Source: Alphaproteobacteria bacterium HT1-32 (GTDB lineage Bacteria > Pseudomonadota > Alphaproteobacteria > Rhodospirillales > HT1-32). Taken from it: a stretch of 64,000 bases of DNA. Below, in pieces: positions 19,240 through 27,613 of the stretch (the first letter of the stretch is position 1; each line of letters starts with the position of its first letter). The stretch covers positions 620,001-684,000 of the forward strand of contig WJPL01000002.1 in NCBI GenBank assembly GCA_009649675.1. Direction: 5' to 3'. The notes beneath the pieces were generated by a model, which was given only the letters and a program-made list of their open reading frames with translations, was not told the origin of the DNA and did no database searches. The position numbers and the translations under genes were made by a program.

Positions 19240-19965
19240 ATGTTGGCTTTGATGGCAAAAGAACTCGATAGAAAACAGCAGGGCGGTAACAACGTCTCGG
19301 CATTCCTGAAGAAGGTGGCGCGTACACCGGCGCCGGTGAAAGCTGGAAAACGGGGGCGGCTGGTGTTTGCGCTGGATGCAACGGGCAGTCGTGAACCGAC
19401 CTGGGATCAGGCGATGCATACACAGGCAGAAATGTTTACTGCTGCCCGGGATATTGGCGGGCTTGATGTGCAGCTTTGTTTCTTTCGCGGGTTCGGTGAA
19501 TTCAAGGCCAGCAGCTGGGTGTCGGACCCGGATTCACTGTTGCGCAGCATGACCGGGGTGCGTTGTCTTGGCGGACGAACCCAGATTGAGCGTGTATTGC
19601 GCCACGGACTGCGATCGACAGGCGAACAAAAGGTAAATGCCATCGTATTTATTGGCGACTGTATGGAGGAGAGTATTGATACGCTCTGCCATCTGGCGGG
19701 CCAACTTGGCCTGAAAGGAACGCCATTGTTTCTGTTTCAGGAAGGGCATGACCCGATTGCGGAAACCGCTTTCCGGCAAATGGCCAAGTTGTCCGGCGGG
19801 GCCTGGTCGCGTTTTGATTCCGGCAGTGTTGATCAGTTGCGGGAATTGCTGGGCGCTGTCGCGGCCTTTGCGGCCGGTGGCCGGAAAGCCCTTGCTGATT
19901 TGTCAGGCCGGGGCGGCAAGGAGGCTGTCCGGCTGATCAGTAATCAGATGGGCGGTCGCGGCTAG
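19240..19965 (+). CDS. VWA-like domain protein next to mipZ
   Basis: Soluble 241-residue protein with a von Willebrand factor A-like fold. DATGS at residues 46-50 fits the DxT/SxS metal-ion-dependent adhesion site in FALDATGSREPTWDQA. AIVFIGDCMEES supplies the later acidic loop. The N-terminal 35 residues are basic and the C-terminus is Gly-rich. No signal peptide. The start could be ATG 19240 or 19252. It lies between mipZ (26-base gap) and a membrane DnaJ-domain gene (3-base gap). This arrangement suggests a chaperone or assembly role, but that is inference. Confidence 0.72.
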   Translation: MLALMAKELDRKQQGGNNVSAFLKKVARTPAPVKAGKRGRLVFALDATGSREPTWDQAMHTQAEMFTAARDIGGLDVQLCFFRGFGEFKASSWVSDPDSLLRSMTGVRCLGGRTQIERVLRHGLRSTGEQKVNAIVFIGDCMEESIDTLCHLAGQLGLKGTPLFLFQEGHDPIAETAFRQMAKLSGGAWSRFDSGSVDQLRELLGAVAAFAAGGRKALADLSGRGGKEAVRLISNQMGGRG

Positions 19966-19968
19966 AAA

Positions 19969-20712
19969 ATGATCGCTTATCTTATTCTCGGCCTGTGCCT
20001 GCTGGTATCATTTGTGCTGCTGCTGAACTGGTACGCGAACGCCAGGCCAGCACAGATCTGGCGTACAGCAAAATGGTCACTGGCGCTGATCGGAACCATT
20101 CTGCTGCTGTTCCTGCTGATTTCAGGGCGGCTCGCCCAGGCGTTGTTCGCGCTACCGCTCTATTTACCCGTCCTGATGAGCCTGTTTCGCAGAATCGGTA
20201 TGTACCGCCGTGCCGGTTCGTTGGGAGGAGGGGGAGGTCAGGCCAGTACCGGACAGACCTCTACTGTCGAGACTGACTGGCTGGCGATGGAACTGGATCA
20301 TGACAGCGGTGCCATGTCGGGGCAGGTGAAGCAGGGGCGACTCGCGGGGCAATCACTGGGTGATCTGACGCTGGATGACCTCATATCGCTGATGCGTGAG
20401 ATAGAGCAGGAAGACGAGGAGAGCGGAGATCTGCTGGAAGCCTATCTGGACCGGCATCATCCGGACTGGCGTGAAACGGATGATACAGATCAGAATAGTC
20501 GGCGCTCCTCAGACCGCTCCCGGGGTGCCCGGTCTGTTATGACCGAAGCTGAAGCACTTGAAATCCTTGGGCTTGCGCGGGGGGCAACCGCAGATGAAAT
20601 CCGGTATGCGCATAAACAGCAGATGAAGACAGCACATCCGGACCGGGGCGGGAGCAACGAACTGGCGTCGAAAATAAATGAAGCGAAGGACTTCCTGCTC
20701 TCTGGTCTTTAG
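19969..20712 (+). CDS. Membrane-anchored DnaJ-domain protein
   Basis: A 247-residue protein with two N-terminal hydrophobic segments (about 3-20 and 36-72), a Gly-rich linker, an acidic middle (EIEQEDEESGDLLEAYL) and a C-terminal J domain. The J domain holds AEALEILGLARGATADEI and the essential His-Pro-Asp (AHPDRGGSNE) about 25 residues from the end. This layout recalls DjlA/TIM14-type J proteins that recruit DnaK to the inner membrane. It follows the VWA-like gene by 3 bases. Confidence 0.85.
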   Translation: MIAYLILGLCLLVSFVLLLNWYANARPAQIWRTAKWSLALIGTILLLFLLISGRLAQALFALPLYLPVLMSLFRRIGMYRRAGSLGGGGGQASTGQTSTVETDWLAMELDHDSGAMSGQVKQGRLAGQSLGDLTLDDLISLMREIEQEDEESGDLLEAYLDRHHPDWRETDDTDQNSRRSSDRSRGARSVMTEAEALEILGLARGATADEIRYAHKQQMKTAHPDRGGSNELASKINEAKDFLLSGL

Positions 20713-20861
20713 TCCGGAATGTCAATTTCTGACGGTCAGACAGTGCCCTGCTTTGGGCGTATTCTTGCGACATCGTCGGGGCTGTGGCAGAAAACGCCGC
20801 ACGTTATTGCACTGCACACTGGCGCTTCTGCCAGATGCCCGATCAATATGGAGTTGAGTTG

Positions 20862-21740
20862 ATGGTCCAGCCGGTACGCAAAGCGGTTTTTCCGGTAGGG
20901 GGTCTCGGGACCCGGTTCCTGCCCGCGACAAAGGCGATGCCGAAAGAAATGATGCCGGTCGTCGACAAGCCGCTGATTCAATATGCGGTTGAAGAGGCCG
21001 CAGAAGCCGGGATTGAGCAGTTCATTTTCGTCACGGGCCGCGGCAAGTCGGCCATCGAAGATCATTTCGATTACAGTATGGAATTGCAGGAGATACTGAC
21101 AGCGCGCGGCAAGACCCGCGAGTTGGAGATCATCAATGCCTGGCTGCCGGAACCGGGATGCGTGTCCTACACGCGTCAGCGTGAGCCGCTTGGCCTTGGT
21201 CACGCCGTCTGGTGTGCCCGTGACCTTGTCGGTCGCGAACCGTTTGCGGTTCTGCTGGCCGATGACCTTATTCTGGCAAAGCCCGGATGTCTGAAGCAGA
21301 TGGTTGCCGCCTACGAGGAAGTTGGCGGCAATATCGTTGCGGCGGAGGACGTTCCGCGGGAAGACACCAACAAATACGGTATTCTCGATGTTGATAGCGA
21401 TGATGGCCGCCTGGCATCGGCACATGGACTGGTGGAAAAGCCTGATCCGGCTGATGCGCCCTCCACGTTGTCGATCATCGGACGCTATATCCTGCAGCCG
21501 GCGGTGTTTGATGAGCTGGAACGTCAGGAAACCGGCGCTGGCGGTGAAATTCAGCTGACCGACGCCATGGCCCGCACGATCGACCGCATTCCGTTTCACG
21601 GATTTCGCTTCAATGGTACGCGGTTCGACTGCGGCAACCGGATAGGCTTTGTCGAGGCGACGGTTGCCTTTGCCCTGGAACGCGATGACATGCGCGACCG
21701 GATGCTGTCGATGCTCAAACGAATCTCGGACGAAAACTAG
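20862..21740 (+). CDS. galU: UTP-glucose-1-phosphate uridylyltransferase
   Basis: Makes UDP-glucose from UTP and glucose-1-phosphate. The 292-residue protein opens with the nucleotidyltransferase motif GLGTRFLPATKAMPKEMMPV and contains FVTGRGKSAIEDHFD, VLLADDLI and GGEIQLTDAM, all typical of GalU. The ATG at 20862 follows GGAG by 8 bases; the open frame back to 20784 is not conserved-looking. First gene of an operon with ugd and a phosphohexomutase, which together supply UDP-glucuronate and related sugars for polysaccharide or lipid A modification. Confidence 0.96.
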   Translation: MVQPVRKAVFPVGGLGTRFLPATKAMPKEMMPVVDKPLIQYAVEEAAEAGIEQFIFVTGRGKSAIEDHFDYSMELQEILTARGKTRELEIINAWLPEPGCVSYTRQREPLGLGHAVWCARDLVGREPFAVLLADDLILAKPGCLKQMVAAYEEVGGNIVAAEDVPREDTNKYGILDVDSDDGRLASAHGLVEKPDPADAPSTLSIIGRYILQPAVFDELERQETGAGGEIQLTDAMARTIDRIPFHGFRFNGTRFDCGNRIGFVEATVAFALERDDMRDRMLSMLKRISDEN

Positions 21741-21773
21741 CAGATCAAGATCAATCGGTAAGGATATCCTCCC

Positions 21774-23090
21774 ATGCGTGTAGCGATGATTGGAACGGGC
21801 TATGTTGGCCTGGTGTCAGGCGCCTGTTTCTCTGAATTCGGTGTGAATGTGGTCTGTGTCGACAAGGATGCAGACAAGATTGCCGGTCTCAAGCAGGGGC
21901 GGATGCCGATTTATGAACCGGGTCTGGAAGATCTGGTTGAACGTAACGTGCAGGCGGGCCGCCTGTCGTTCACAACCGACCTCAAGGAAGCGGTTGCCGG
22001 TGCTGATTCCGTATTCATTGCGGTTGGCACACCAAGTCGCCGGGGCGATGGTCATGCAGACCTGTCATACGTCTATGCGGCGGCAGCGGAAATTGCGGAA
22101 GCGATTACGGACTATACGGTTGTCGTCACCAAGTCGACCGTGCCGGTCGGCACGGGCACAGAGGTTGAGCGGATTATCCGGGAAGCCCGCCCCGATGCAA
22201 AATTCGATGTGGTTTCAAATCCTGAATTCCTGCGGGAAGGCTCGGCCATTGAAGATTTCATGCGTCCGGACCGGGTGGTGATCGGTGCTGAAACCGAGGC
22301 GGCACAGGAGGTCATGCGCCGTCTTTACCGACCGCTGTTCCTGATCGAAACCCCCATCGTTTTCACGTCACGGACGACCTCTGAACTGATCAAATATGCG
22401 GCGAACACGTTTCTTGCGACCAAGATCACCTTCATCAATGAAGTCGCCGATCTGTGCGAGAAGGTTGGCGCGAATGTCCATGATGTGGCTCGCGGCATCG
22501 GTCTGGACGGACGTATCGGCAAGAAGTTCCTGCATCCTGGACCGGGATATGGCGGCTCCTGTTTTCCGAAAGATACGCTGGCGCTGGTGCGCACGGCGCA
22601 GGATGCCGGGGCACCGCTCCGTATCGTTGAGACGGTGGTGGACATCAATGACAAGCGCAAGAAAAGCATGGCCGGCCGTATCGTTGCTGCCTGTGACGGG
22701 TCGGTGAAAGGCAAGAAGATTGCCGTGCTGGGAGTGACCTTCAAACCGAACACGGATGATATGCGTGATTCCCCCAGCCTGGATATCATTCCGGCACTGA
22801 TCGAAGCCGGTGCCACGGTCGCCGCTTACGATCCGGAAGGGATGGAGGAAGCGCGTAAGATGCTGCCGGATATCGAATGGTGTGACGATGCCTATGCGAC
22901 GATGGTTGATGCCGACGCCGTGGCTCTGGTGACAGAGTGGAACCAGTTCCGGGCGCTTGATCTGGATCGGGTGAAGTCACTGCTGAAATCACCGGTGATG
23001 GTTGACCTGCGTAATGTCTACAAGCCATCAGATATGATTGAGGCTGGATTTACCTATTCCAGCATCGGGCGACCGGGCCAGGCAGGCTGA
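21774..23090 (+). CDS. ugd: UDP-glucose 6-dehydrogenase
   Basis: Oxidises UDP-glucose to UDP-glucuronate with two NAD+. The 438-residue protein has the N-terminal NAD-binding motif MIGTGYVGLVSGACFSEFG, the central substrate region NPEFLREGSAIEDF and the catalytic cysteine in GYGGSCFPKDT. VTFKPNTDDMRDSPS comes in the C-terminal domain. AAGGA precedes the ATG by 10 bases. It directly uses the product of galU, 33 bases upstream. Confidence 0.97.
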   Translation: MRVAMIGTGYVGLVSGACFSEFGVNVVCVDKDADKIAGLKQGRMPIYEPGLEDLVERNVQAGRLSFTTDLKEAVAGADSVFIAVGTPSRRGDGHADLSYVYAAAAEIAEAITDYTVVVTKSTVPVGTGTEVERIIREARPDAKFDVVSNPEFLREGSAIEDFMRPDRVVIGAETEAAQEVMRRLYRPLFLIETPIVFTSRTTSELIKYAANTFLATKITFINEVADLCEKVGANVHDVARGIGLDGRIGKKFLHPGPGYGGSCFPKDTLALVRTAQDAGAPLRIVETVVDINDKRKKSMAGRIVAACDGSVKGKKIAVLGVTFKPNTDDMRDSPSLDIIPALIEAGATVAAYDPEGMEEARKMLPDIEWCDDAYATMVDADAVALVTEWNQFRALDLDRVKSLLKSPVMVDLRNVYKPSDMIEAGFTYSSIGRPGQAG

Positions 23091-23096
23091 TCCGTC

Positions 23097-24476
23097 ATGG
23101 GAATGCATATCGATCCGGTTATCCTGCGCGAATATGATATTCGCGGTATTATTGGCGACAATCTGGATGCAGATGTTGCCCGGGCGCTTGGCAGTGCATT
23201 TGGTGACCGGGTACGGGCAGCAGGCGGCTCGTCTGTCGCTGTTGGGCGTGATGGTCGGCTGAGCTCTCCGGATATTGCTGCCGGTATGATTGCCGGGCTG
23301 TCAGAGGCGGGAATGACCGTCTTCGATGTCGGTATGGGACCGACGCCGATGTTGTATTTCTCGACATATGAACTCGGCGCGGATGCCGGTGTCATGGTCA
23401 CCGGATCACATAATCCGCCGAATTATAACGGCCTTAAGATGATGCTGAAGGGCGGGCCGTTTTTTGCCGGGGATATTCAGACCCTCGGTGCGTCGGCACG
23501 TGACTATGTTGCCCGCCCGGCGACGGGACCGGTTGAAGAACGTCCGGTGTTTGATCGCTATGTCGAAACACTGGTAGGTGCGTACCGTGATGGCCGCCCT
23601 CTCAAGGTCGTCTGGGATGCTGGTAATGGTGTTGCAGGACCGGCAACCGAGGCGCTGGTAGCCCGGATTCCGGGAACGCATACCTGCCTGTTTACGGACG
23701 TTGACGGTACCTTTCCAAACCATCATCCCGACCCGACGGTCGAGAAGAACCTTGTCGATCTCAAGCAGGCCGTGAAACAGCAGGGAGCTGATGTCGGTAT
23801 CGGCTTTGACGGGGACGGAGACCGTATCGGCGTTGTCGATTCTGAAGGCCGGGTTTTGTGGGGCGACCAGTTGATGTGTGTGCTGGCCACGGAAGTGCTG
23901 GAGACCATTCCCGGTGCGACGGTGATCGCGGATGTCAAAACCAGTCAGGTATTCTTTGACGAGGTTGCGCGCCTTGGCGGCAAGCCCCTGATGGGCCGGA
24001 CCGGTCATTCGCTGATCAAGAAAATGATGAAAGAAACCGGTGCACCGCTGGCGGGTGAGATGAGCGGGCATATCTTCTTCGCAGATGAATATCACGGCTT
24101 TGACGATGCGCTATACGCTGCCGTCCGGCTGCTGCGCATTCTCGCGGCATCCGACCGCAGTCTGGCTGACATGCGGGACGATCTTCCGGCCCTGATCAAT
24201 ACCCCGGAAATGCGTTTCCCCTGCAACGAGTCACGCAAGTTTGCGGTCGTGGACGAGGTCCGGAACCGTGTTGCTGCGCGCGGTGAGGGGGAACTGAACG
24301 ACATTGACGGTGTGCGCCTGAAGACAGCAGATGGCTGGTGGCTGCTGCGGGCGTCCAATACACAGGATGTTCTCGTTGCACGTTGTGAGTCGGAGACAGA
24401 AGCTGGCCTGGAGAAGCTCAGGGCTGCGCTGACGGCTGAACTTCAGGAAAGCGGGATTACATTGCCAGAGGCGTGA
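23097..24476 (+). CDS. Phosphomannomutase / phosphoglucomutase
   Basis: Alpha-D-phosphohexomutase of 459 residues that interconverts 1- and 6-phosphates of glucose and/or mannose. The phosphoserine loop MVTGSHNPPNYNG (near residue 105), metal-binding GFDGDGDRIGV and sugar-binding GEMSGHIFFAD are all present. It resembles AlgC/PgmG proteins that accept both sugars. It follows ugd by 6 bases. In this operon it feeds glucose-1-phosphate to GalU, and possibly mannose-1-phosphate to GDP-mannose. Confidence 0.93.
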   Translation: MGMHIDPVILREYDIRGIIGDNLDADVARALGSAFGDRVRAAGGSSVAVGRDGRLSSPDIAAGMIAGLSEAGMTVFDVGMGPTPMLYFSTYELGADAGVMVTGSHNPPNYNGLKMMLKGGPFFAGDIQTLGASARDYVARPATGPVEERPVFDRYVETLVGAYRDGRPLKVVWDAGNGVAGPATEALVARIPGTHTCLFTDVDGTFPNHHPDPTVEKNLVDLKQAVKQQGADVGIGFDGDGDRIGVVDSEGRVLWGDQLMCVLATEVLETIPGATVIADVKTSQVFFDEVARLGGKPLMGRTGHSLIKKMMKETGAPLAGEMSGHIFFADEYHGFDDALYAAVRLLRILAASDRSLADMRDDLPALINTPEMRFPCNESRKFAVVDEVRNRVAARGEGELNDIDGVRLKTADGWWLLRASNTQDVLVARCESETEAGLEKLRAALTAELQESGITLPEA

Positions 24477-24479
24477 GCC

Positions 24480-24896
24480 ATGCAGGTCTGGTTTTTCTAC
24501 GGCACATTGCTGGATGATCAGGTCTTCAGAGCCGTTACAGGCCGGGACCTGACTTGTTACCGGCCCCGGCAAGCGACGGCCTTGTCTGTTGTACGGGTTT
24601 TTCTGCCCGGACAAAGCTATCCAACCCTGATCGGACGAACCGGTGCACAAACCAGCGGGCTGATCTGTCAGGGATTGCCACCATCCGTCCTTCGCAGGCT
24701 GGTTGCCTATGAAGGGTCTGATTACCAAATCCGTCTGGTTGCGGTTCGCCGGCAGGACGGGAAAAGGCTGATGGCCCGAACCTTCGTCGCTCACTGCTCA
24801 CCATCACTGGCGGCGAAGGAATGGAGCCCCGAGATATGGGCAGAGCAGGGCCGTGCGCTTACCCTTAAACGGATAGCTGTTCTCGGACGGCCCTGA
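24480..24896 (+). CDS. Gamma-glutamylcyclotransferase-fold (AIG2-like) protein
   Basis: A 138-residue protein of the gamma-glutamylcyclotransferase-like superfamily. The substrate-binding FFYGTLLDDQVF is at the N-terminus and the candidate catalytic Glu sits in VAYEGSDYQIRLV. Members act on gamma-glutamyl amines or on unknown substrates. It starts 3 bases after the phosphohexomutase gene, so it is cotranscribed with sugar-nucleotide genes, a common arrangement in this class whose meaning is not known. Confidence 0.82.
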   Translation: MQVWFFYGTLLDDQVFRAVTGRDLTCYRPRQATALSVVRVFLPGQSYPTLIGRTGAQTSGLICQGLPPSVLRRLVAYEGSDYQIRLVAVRRQDGKRLMARTFVAHCSPSLAAKEWSPEIWAEQGRALTLKRIAVLGRP

Positions 24897-24931
24897 ACAG
24901 TGTCAGGCTGTATTGGCAGGAGGGGTAGGCT

Positions 24932-26125
24932 TCAGCCGGAGATGTCGGCGAGATCCTTGCCTTTTGCCGGGGCAATCAGCAGACAGGATTTGTTGCGGCG
25001 TTTCAGGCTCATACAGGCCGTCTCGGCGTCGGCTTCTGACAAACCAACCAGGCGGGCGCGGAAATAGGTAGCCCCATTCACGACATGGTTCTGCACCATG
25101 ATCTGCGCATCGCCAATCCGGCTTTTAAGTTTCAGATGTGCATCTTCTGCGGCGATACGTGCCGGACCATAGTTGCGGAAGGCACCGACCTGAATTCCCC
25201 ATGTGTCAGCAACCTGTGAAGCGGTTGCAGGGGGGAGAAGCGGCTTCTCGATTTTCGCACGGAGAGTGCGGTCAGCCGGTGTAACACCGCCCTGATTCGC
25301 ATAAACCGTTGCCCCGCCAAAGCTCCGGTCCAGCAGATCAGCCATATGTGAGTCGCGGCTGCGGGCAGACTTGCCGCCGAAGACGACACCAACAAGCCGG
25401 CGCCCGTTACGCTCAACCGAGGCGACGAGATTAAAGCCGGAAGCGTTGATATAGCCGGTCTTGATACCGTCCGTACCCTTGTAGCTGTGCAGCAGGTTGT
25501 TGTGATTGCCGTAGGTTCGTCCGCCGTAAGTGAAAGAGCGGGTGTTGAACAGTTTATAATATTCCGGGAAGTCCCGCATGATGGCGCGACCCAGCAGGGC
25601 CATGTCGCGTGCGGTGCTCAACTGGCGGCGGTTCGGCAGTCCGGAGGCGTTTCTGAACTGCGTCTTGCGCATCCCGAGACCGCGGGCGCGTTCTGTCATA
25701 TCCCGGGCAAACCGGATTTCGGTGCCACTGAGGTTCTCGGCAATCACCGTTGCAGCGTCATTTGCCGATTTTGTCACCAGCGCCAGAACAGCGTCGCGAA
25801 CCTTGATGGTGGAGCCGGCTTTCAGGCCGAGTTTCGACGGCGCCTGTCCGGCAGCCCGGTGCGAAACCTTGAATTCTGTATCCATGGTGATTCGTTTCTC
25901 TTCGAGTGCAGAGAACACCATGTAGAGGGTCATGATCTTGGTCAGTGAGGCGGGATAGCGGCGTGTATCAGGATTGCGGGCATAAAGGACTTTGCCGGTT
26001 TCAGCATCGACGACAATCGAAGCATAGCGGGCTTCGGCCTGTCCGAGGGTAACTGCGGATACCAGAATGACTGCCAGGCACAAGCACAACAGCCGACCGC
26101 CGGTTCGCGATAGTCCCAGTCGCAT
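24932..26125 (-). CDS. D-alanyl-D-alanine carboxypeptidase with SPOR domain
   Basis: Periplasmic penicillin-binding protein of the DacA/PBP5 type, 397 residues. A signal peptide (LLCLCLAVILVSAVTLGQAEA) is followed by the active-site triad: SLTK (SxxK), SAN (SxN) and KTG in GIKTGYINASGF. A C-terminal SPOR domain (about 310-390, WGIQVGAFRNYGPARIAAEDA) should bind denuded glycan at the septum. The ATG at 26125 gives a normal signal peptide; an in-frame start at 26176 would add 17 basic residues. Trims pentapeptides of peptidoglycan. Confidence 0.93.
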   Translation of the reverse strand: MRLGLSRTGGRLLCLCLAVILVSAVTLGQAEARYASIVVDAETGKVLYARNPDTRRYPASLTKIMTLYMVFSALEEKRITMDTEFKVSHRAAGQAPSKLGLKAGSTIKVRDAVLALVTKSANDAATVIAENLSGTEIRFARDMTERARGLGMRKTQFRNASGLPNRRQLSTARDMALLGRAIMRDFPEYYKLFNTRSFTYGGRTYGNHNNLLHSYKGTDGIKTGYINASGFNLVASVERNGRRLVGVVFGGKSARSRDSHMADLLDRSFGGATVYANQGGVTPADRTLRAKIEKPLLPPATASQVADTWGIQVGAFRNYGPARIAAEDAHLKLKSRIGDAQIMVQNHVVNGATYFRARLVGLSEADAETACMSLKRRNKSCLLIAPAKGKDLADISG

Positions 26126-26275
26126 CTTTGTCCAACCCCTCGTGATTCGAACCCGTCGCCGCACCCGGTAGACCAAGTCTAACGGCCCCGACTGTCACCT
26201 GTCTATCGTGATGGCCTTAATGTGGGATTAAAATTTGCGGAAAAATGATGAATTTCAGGGCGGTTAGTCATTCAT

Positions 26276-26318
26276 TTGACATCGTATTGTGCAATGCAGT
26301 ATTTTTGTTGCATTGCAA
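26276..26318 (+). promoter_or_regulatory. Phasin promoter with paired TGCA-rich palindromes, candidate PhaR operator
   Basis: TTGACA at 26276-26281 and TATTTT at 26300-26305 give an 18-base spaced promoter. TGCAATGCA (26290-26298) lies inside the spacer, and TTGCATTGCAA (26308-26318) covers the expected start site. The two are inverted copies of one another. In Paracoccus and Rhodobacter the repressor PhaR binds TGC/GCA-rich palindromes before phasin genes and is released by polyhydroxybutyrate. The site here fits that role by sequence and position; phaR itself is not in the window. Confidence 0.6.
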
Positions 26319-26345
26319 TATGCATTTGACCCTGAAGGTGAAACA

Positions 26346-27077
26346 ATGGCTACTGAGAAAACAGTCACATCCGCCGCACCCGTGGTGAAGACCGAAACGG
26401 CAAAGCCGTCGGTAGCACCCGTCAAAACGGCTCCCGTTCAGGAACAGGCGCCCAAGGCTGAGTCCGTTGATGTCAAGGCTCCCAAGGCTGCCGAGGCAGC
26501 TCCGGTTGAGCAGAAGTCTGTCGATACGACGGCATCAGAGAAAACGGCTTCCGTGAAGTCAGTGCCGGCGAAGCCAGCCAGGGCAAAAACAAAGACGCGG
26601 GCGACCGCTAAGTCGAAACCCGCAAACACGGCAAAGCCAAAGGTGGCTAAAAAGGCAAAGGCACCGCGTTCTGTGAAACCGGCTGAAGCTAAGCCGGCCA
26701 AGCCAGCCAAGCCAGCGGCCAGCCTGTCCGTTCAGGCAAAGCAGGTGAGGGGAATGGTCTCCCCGTTCGGTACGGCAGAGGCGATTGGCGCTGAAGTCAC
26801 GAATGCGACAGTTCAGCTTAACGAGACGATCAGTGATTTTGTCTCGGGTGGCATAGACCGCAGTGTTCGCCATCTTGAGGCGGTCCGGAATGTCAAAGGC
26901 CTGGATGAGCTTTGCTCAATGAACACGAAGTTTTTTGAAGCGGAGTTCGAGTCCTGGATGACAGCCAGTCTCAAGGCTTTCGGGACGGGAAGTGATCTGG
27001 TCGATCGGGTGTCCGCACCGATGGAAGAACAGGTCATGTCGGTGGCCCGGACGGTAAAGGACCGCTTCGCCGCCTGA
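26346..27077 (+). CDS. Phasin family protein with long Lys/Ala/Pro-rich N-terminal tail
   Basis: Polyhydroxyalkanoate granule-associated protein of 243 residues. Residues 1-140 are low-complexity (Ala, Lys, Pro, Val) with motifs such as AKPAKPAKPAA, resembling histone-H1-like tails. Residues 145-240 form the phasin helical domain (ATVQLNETISDFVSGGIDRS, MNTKFFEAEFESWM). The tail is N-terminal, whereas in Pseudomonas PhaF the basic tail is C-terminal. The ATG at 26346 follows GAAGGTGAAACA; an upstream in-frame ATG at 26289 falls inside the promoter and is rejected. A strong terminator follows. Confidence 0.85.
   Translation: MATEKTVTSAAPVVKTETAKPSVAPVKTAPVQEQAPKAESVDVKAPKAAEAAPVEQKSVDTTASEKTASVKSVPAKPARAKTKTRATAKSKPANTAKPKVAKKAKAPRSVKPAEAKPAKPAKPAASLSVQAKQVRGMVSPFGTAEAIGAEVTNATVQLNETISDFVSGGIDRSVRHLEAVRNVKGLDELCSMNTKFFEAEFESWMTASLKAFGTGSDLVDRVSAPMEEQVMSVARTVKDRFAA
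26691..26717 (+). repeat. Short tandem repeat inside the phasin tail
   Basis: Three 9-base units, AAGCCGGCC, AAGCCAGCC and AAGCCAGCG, encode repeated Lys-Pro-Ala. Such repeats can change number by slippage, which would alter tail length without a frameshift. Confidence 0.7.
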
Positions 27078-27107
27078 CCTGACCCTCCCGGATAGTGCTA
27101 TATGAAA

Positions 27108-27140
27108 GGCCGCAGAGAAATCACTCTGCGGCCTTCTTCG
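27108..27140 (+). terminator. Rho-independent terminator after the phasin gene
   Basis: A perfect 10-bp stem, GGCCGCAGAG (27108-27117) and CTCTGCGGCC (27124-27133), with loop AAATCA. It is followed by the T-rich TTCTTCGTTT and lies 31 bases after the phasin stop codon. Confidence 0.88.
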
Positions 27141-27261
27141 TTTGCCACTGCCCTGCATTCTGGCAAGCTATGCATCAGGGCCTTTTCTTGAGGCCAAATC
27201 GACCAATATGGATAATGAGACATACCCGGGGATATCCCGTAACACTAAATCAGGATTCAGA

Positions 27262-27609
27262 ATGACGACGCCACATTTTCTCGGCGAACGACTTTCCGAC
27301 GACGACAACGATCAGCAGACCGGGATCGTTGTCAAAACACGGCCGAAAACGAAGAAGCCGTCGATGTACAAGGTTCTTATGCTGAATGACGACTACACTC
27401 CCATGGAGTTCGTTGTCATGGTGCTCGAGACGTTCTTTGGAAAATCCAGGGAAGAAGCGACCCGGATCATGCTGCATGTTCACCAGCGCGGTGTCGGCAT
27501 ATGCGGTGTGTTCACTTACGAAATCGCCGAAACAAAAGTTGCTCAGGTTATGGATGCTGCCCGTCAGCATCAGCACCCTCTGCAATGCACAATCGAAAAG
27601 GACGGATGA
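27262..27609 (+). CDS. clpS: ATP-dependent Clp protease adaptor ClpS
   Basis: Adaptor that binds N-terminal Leu, Phe, Tyr or Trp residues and delivers N-degron substrates to ClpAP. The 115-residue form from ATG 27262 has a flexible N-terminus, then the core [17 protein letters not shown] (ligand-binding Asn-Asp), the [14 protein letters not shown] helix-turn and the C-terminal PLQCTIEKD. An in-frame start at 27142 or 27208 would add unlikely residues overlapping the terminator. It ends 4 bases before clpA, its working partner. aat, which makes its substrates, is at 41.2-41.9 kb. Confidence 0.95.
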   Translation: MTTPHFLGERLSDDDNDQQTGIVVKTRPKTKKPSMYKVLMLNDDYTPMEFVVMVLETFFGKSREEATRIMLHVHQRGVGICGVFTYEIAETKVAQVMDAARQHQHPLQCTIEKDG

Positions 27610-27613
27610 TCCT

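Noticed and set aside
26140-26170. tRNA T-loop-like sequence GGGTTCGAATC on the minus strand
   Set aside because: The flanking bases do not form a T stem, and no acceptor, D or anticodon stem surrounds it.
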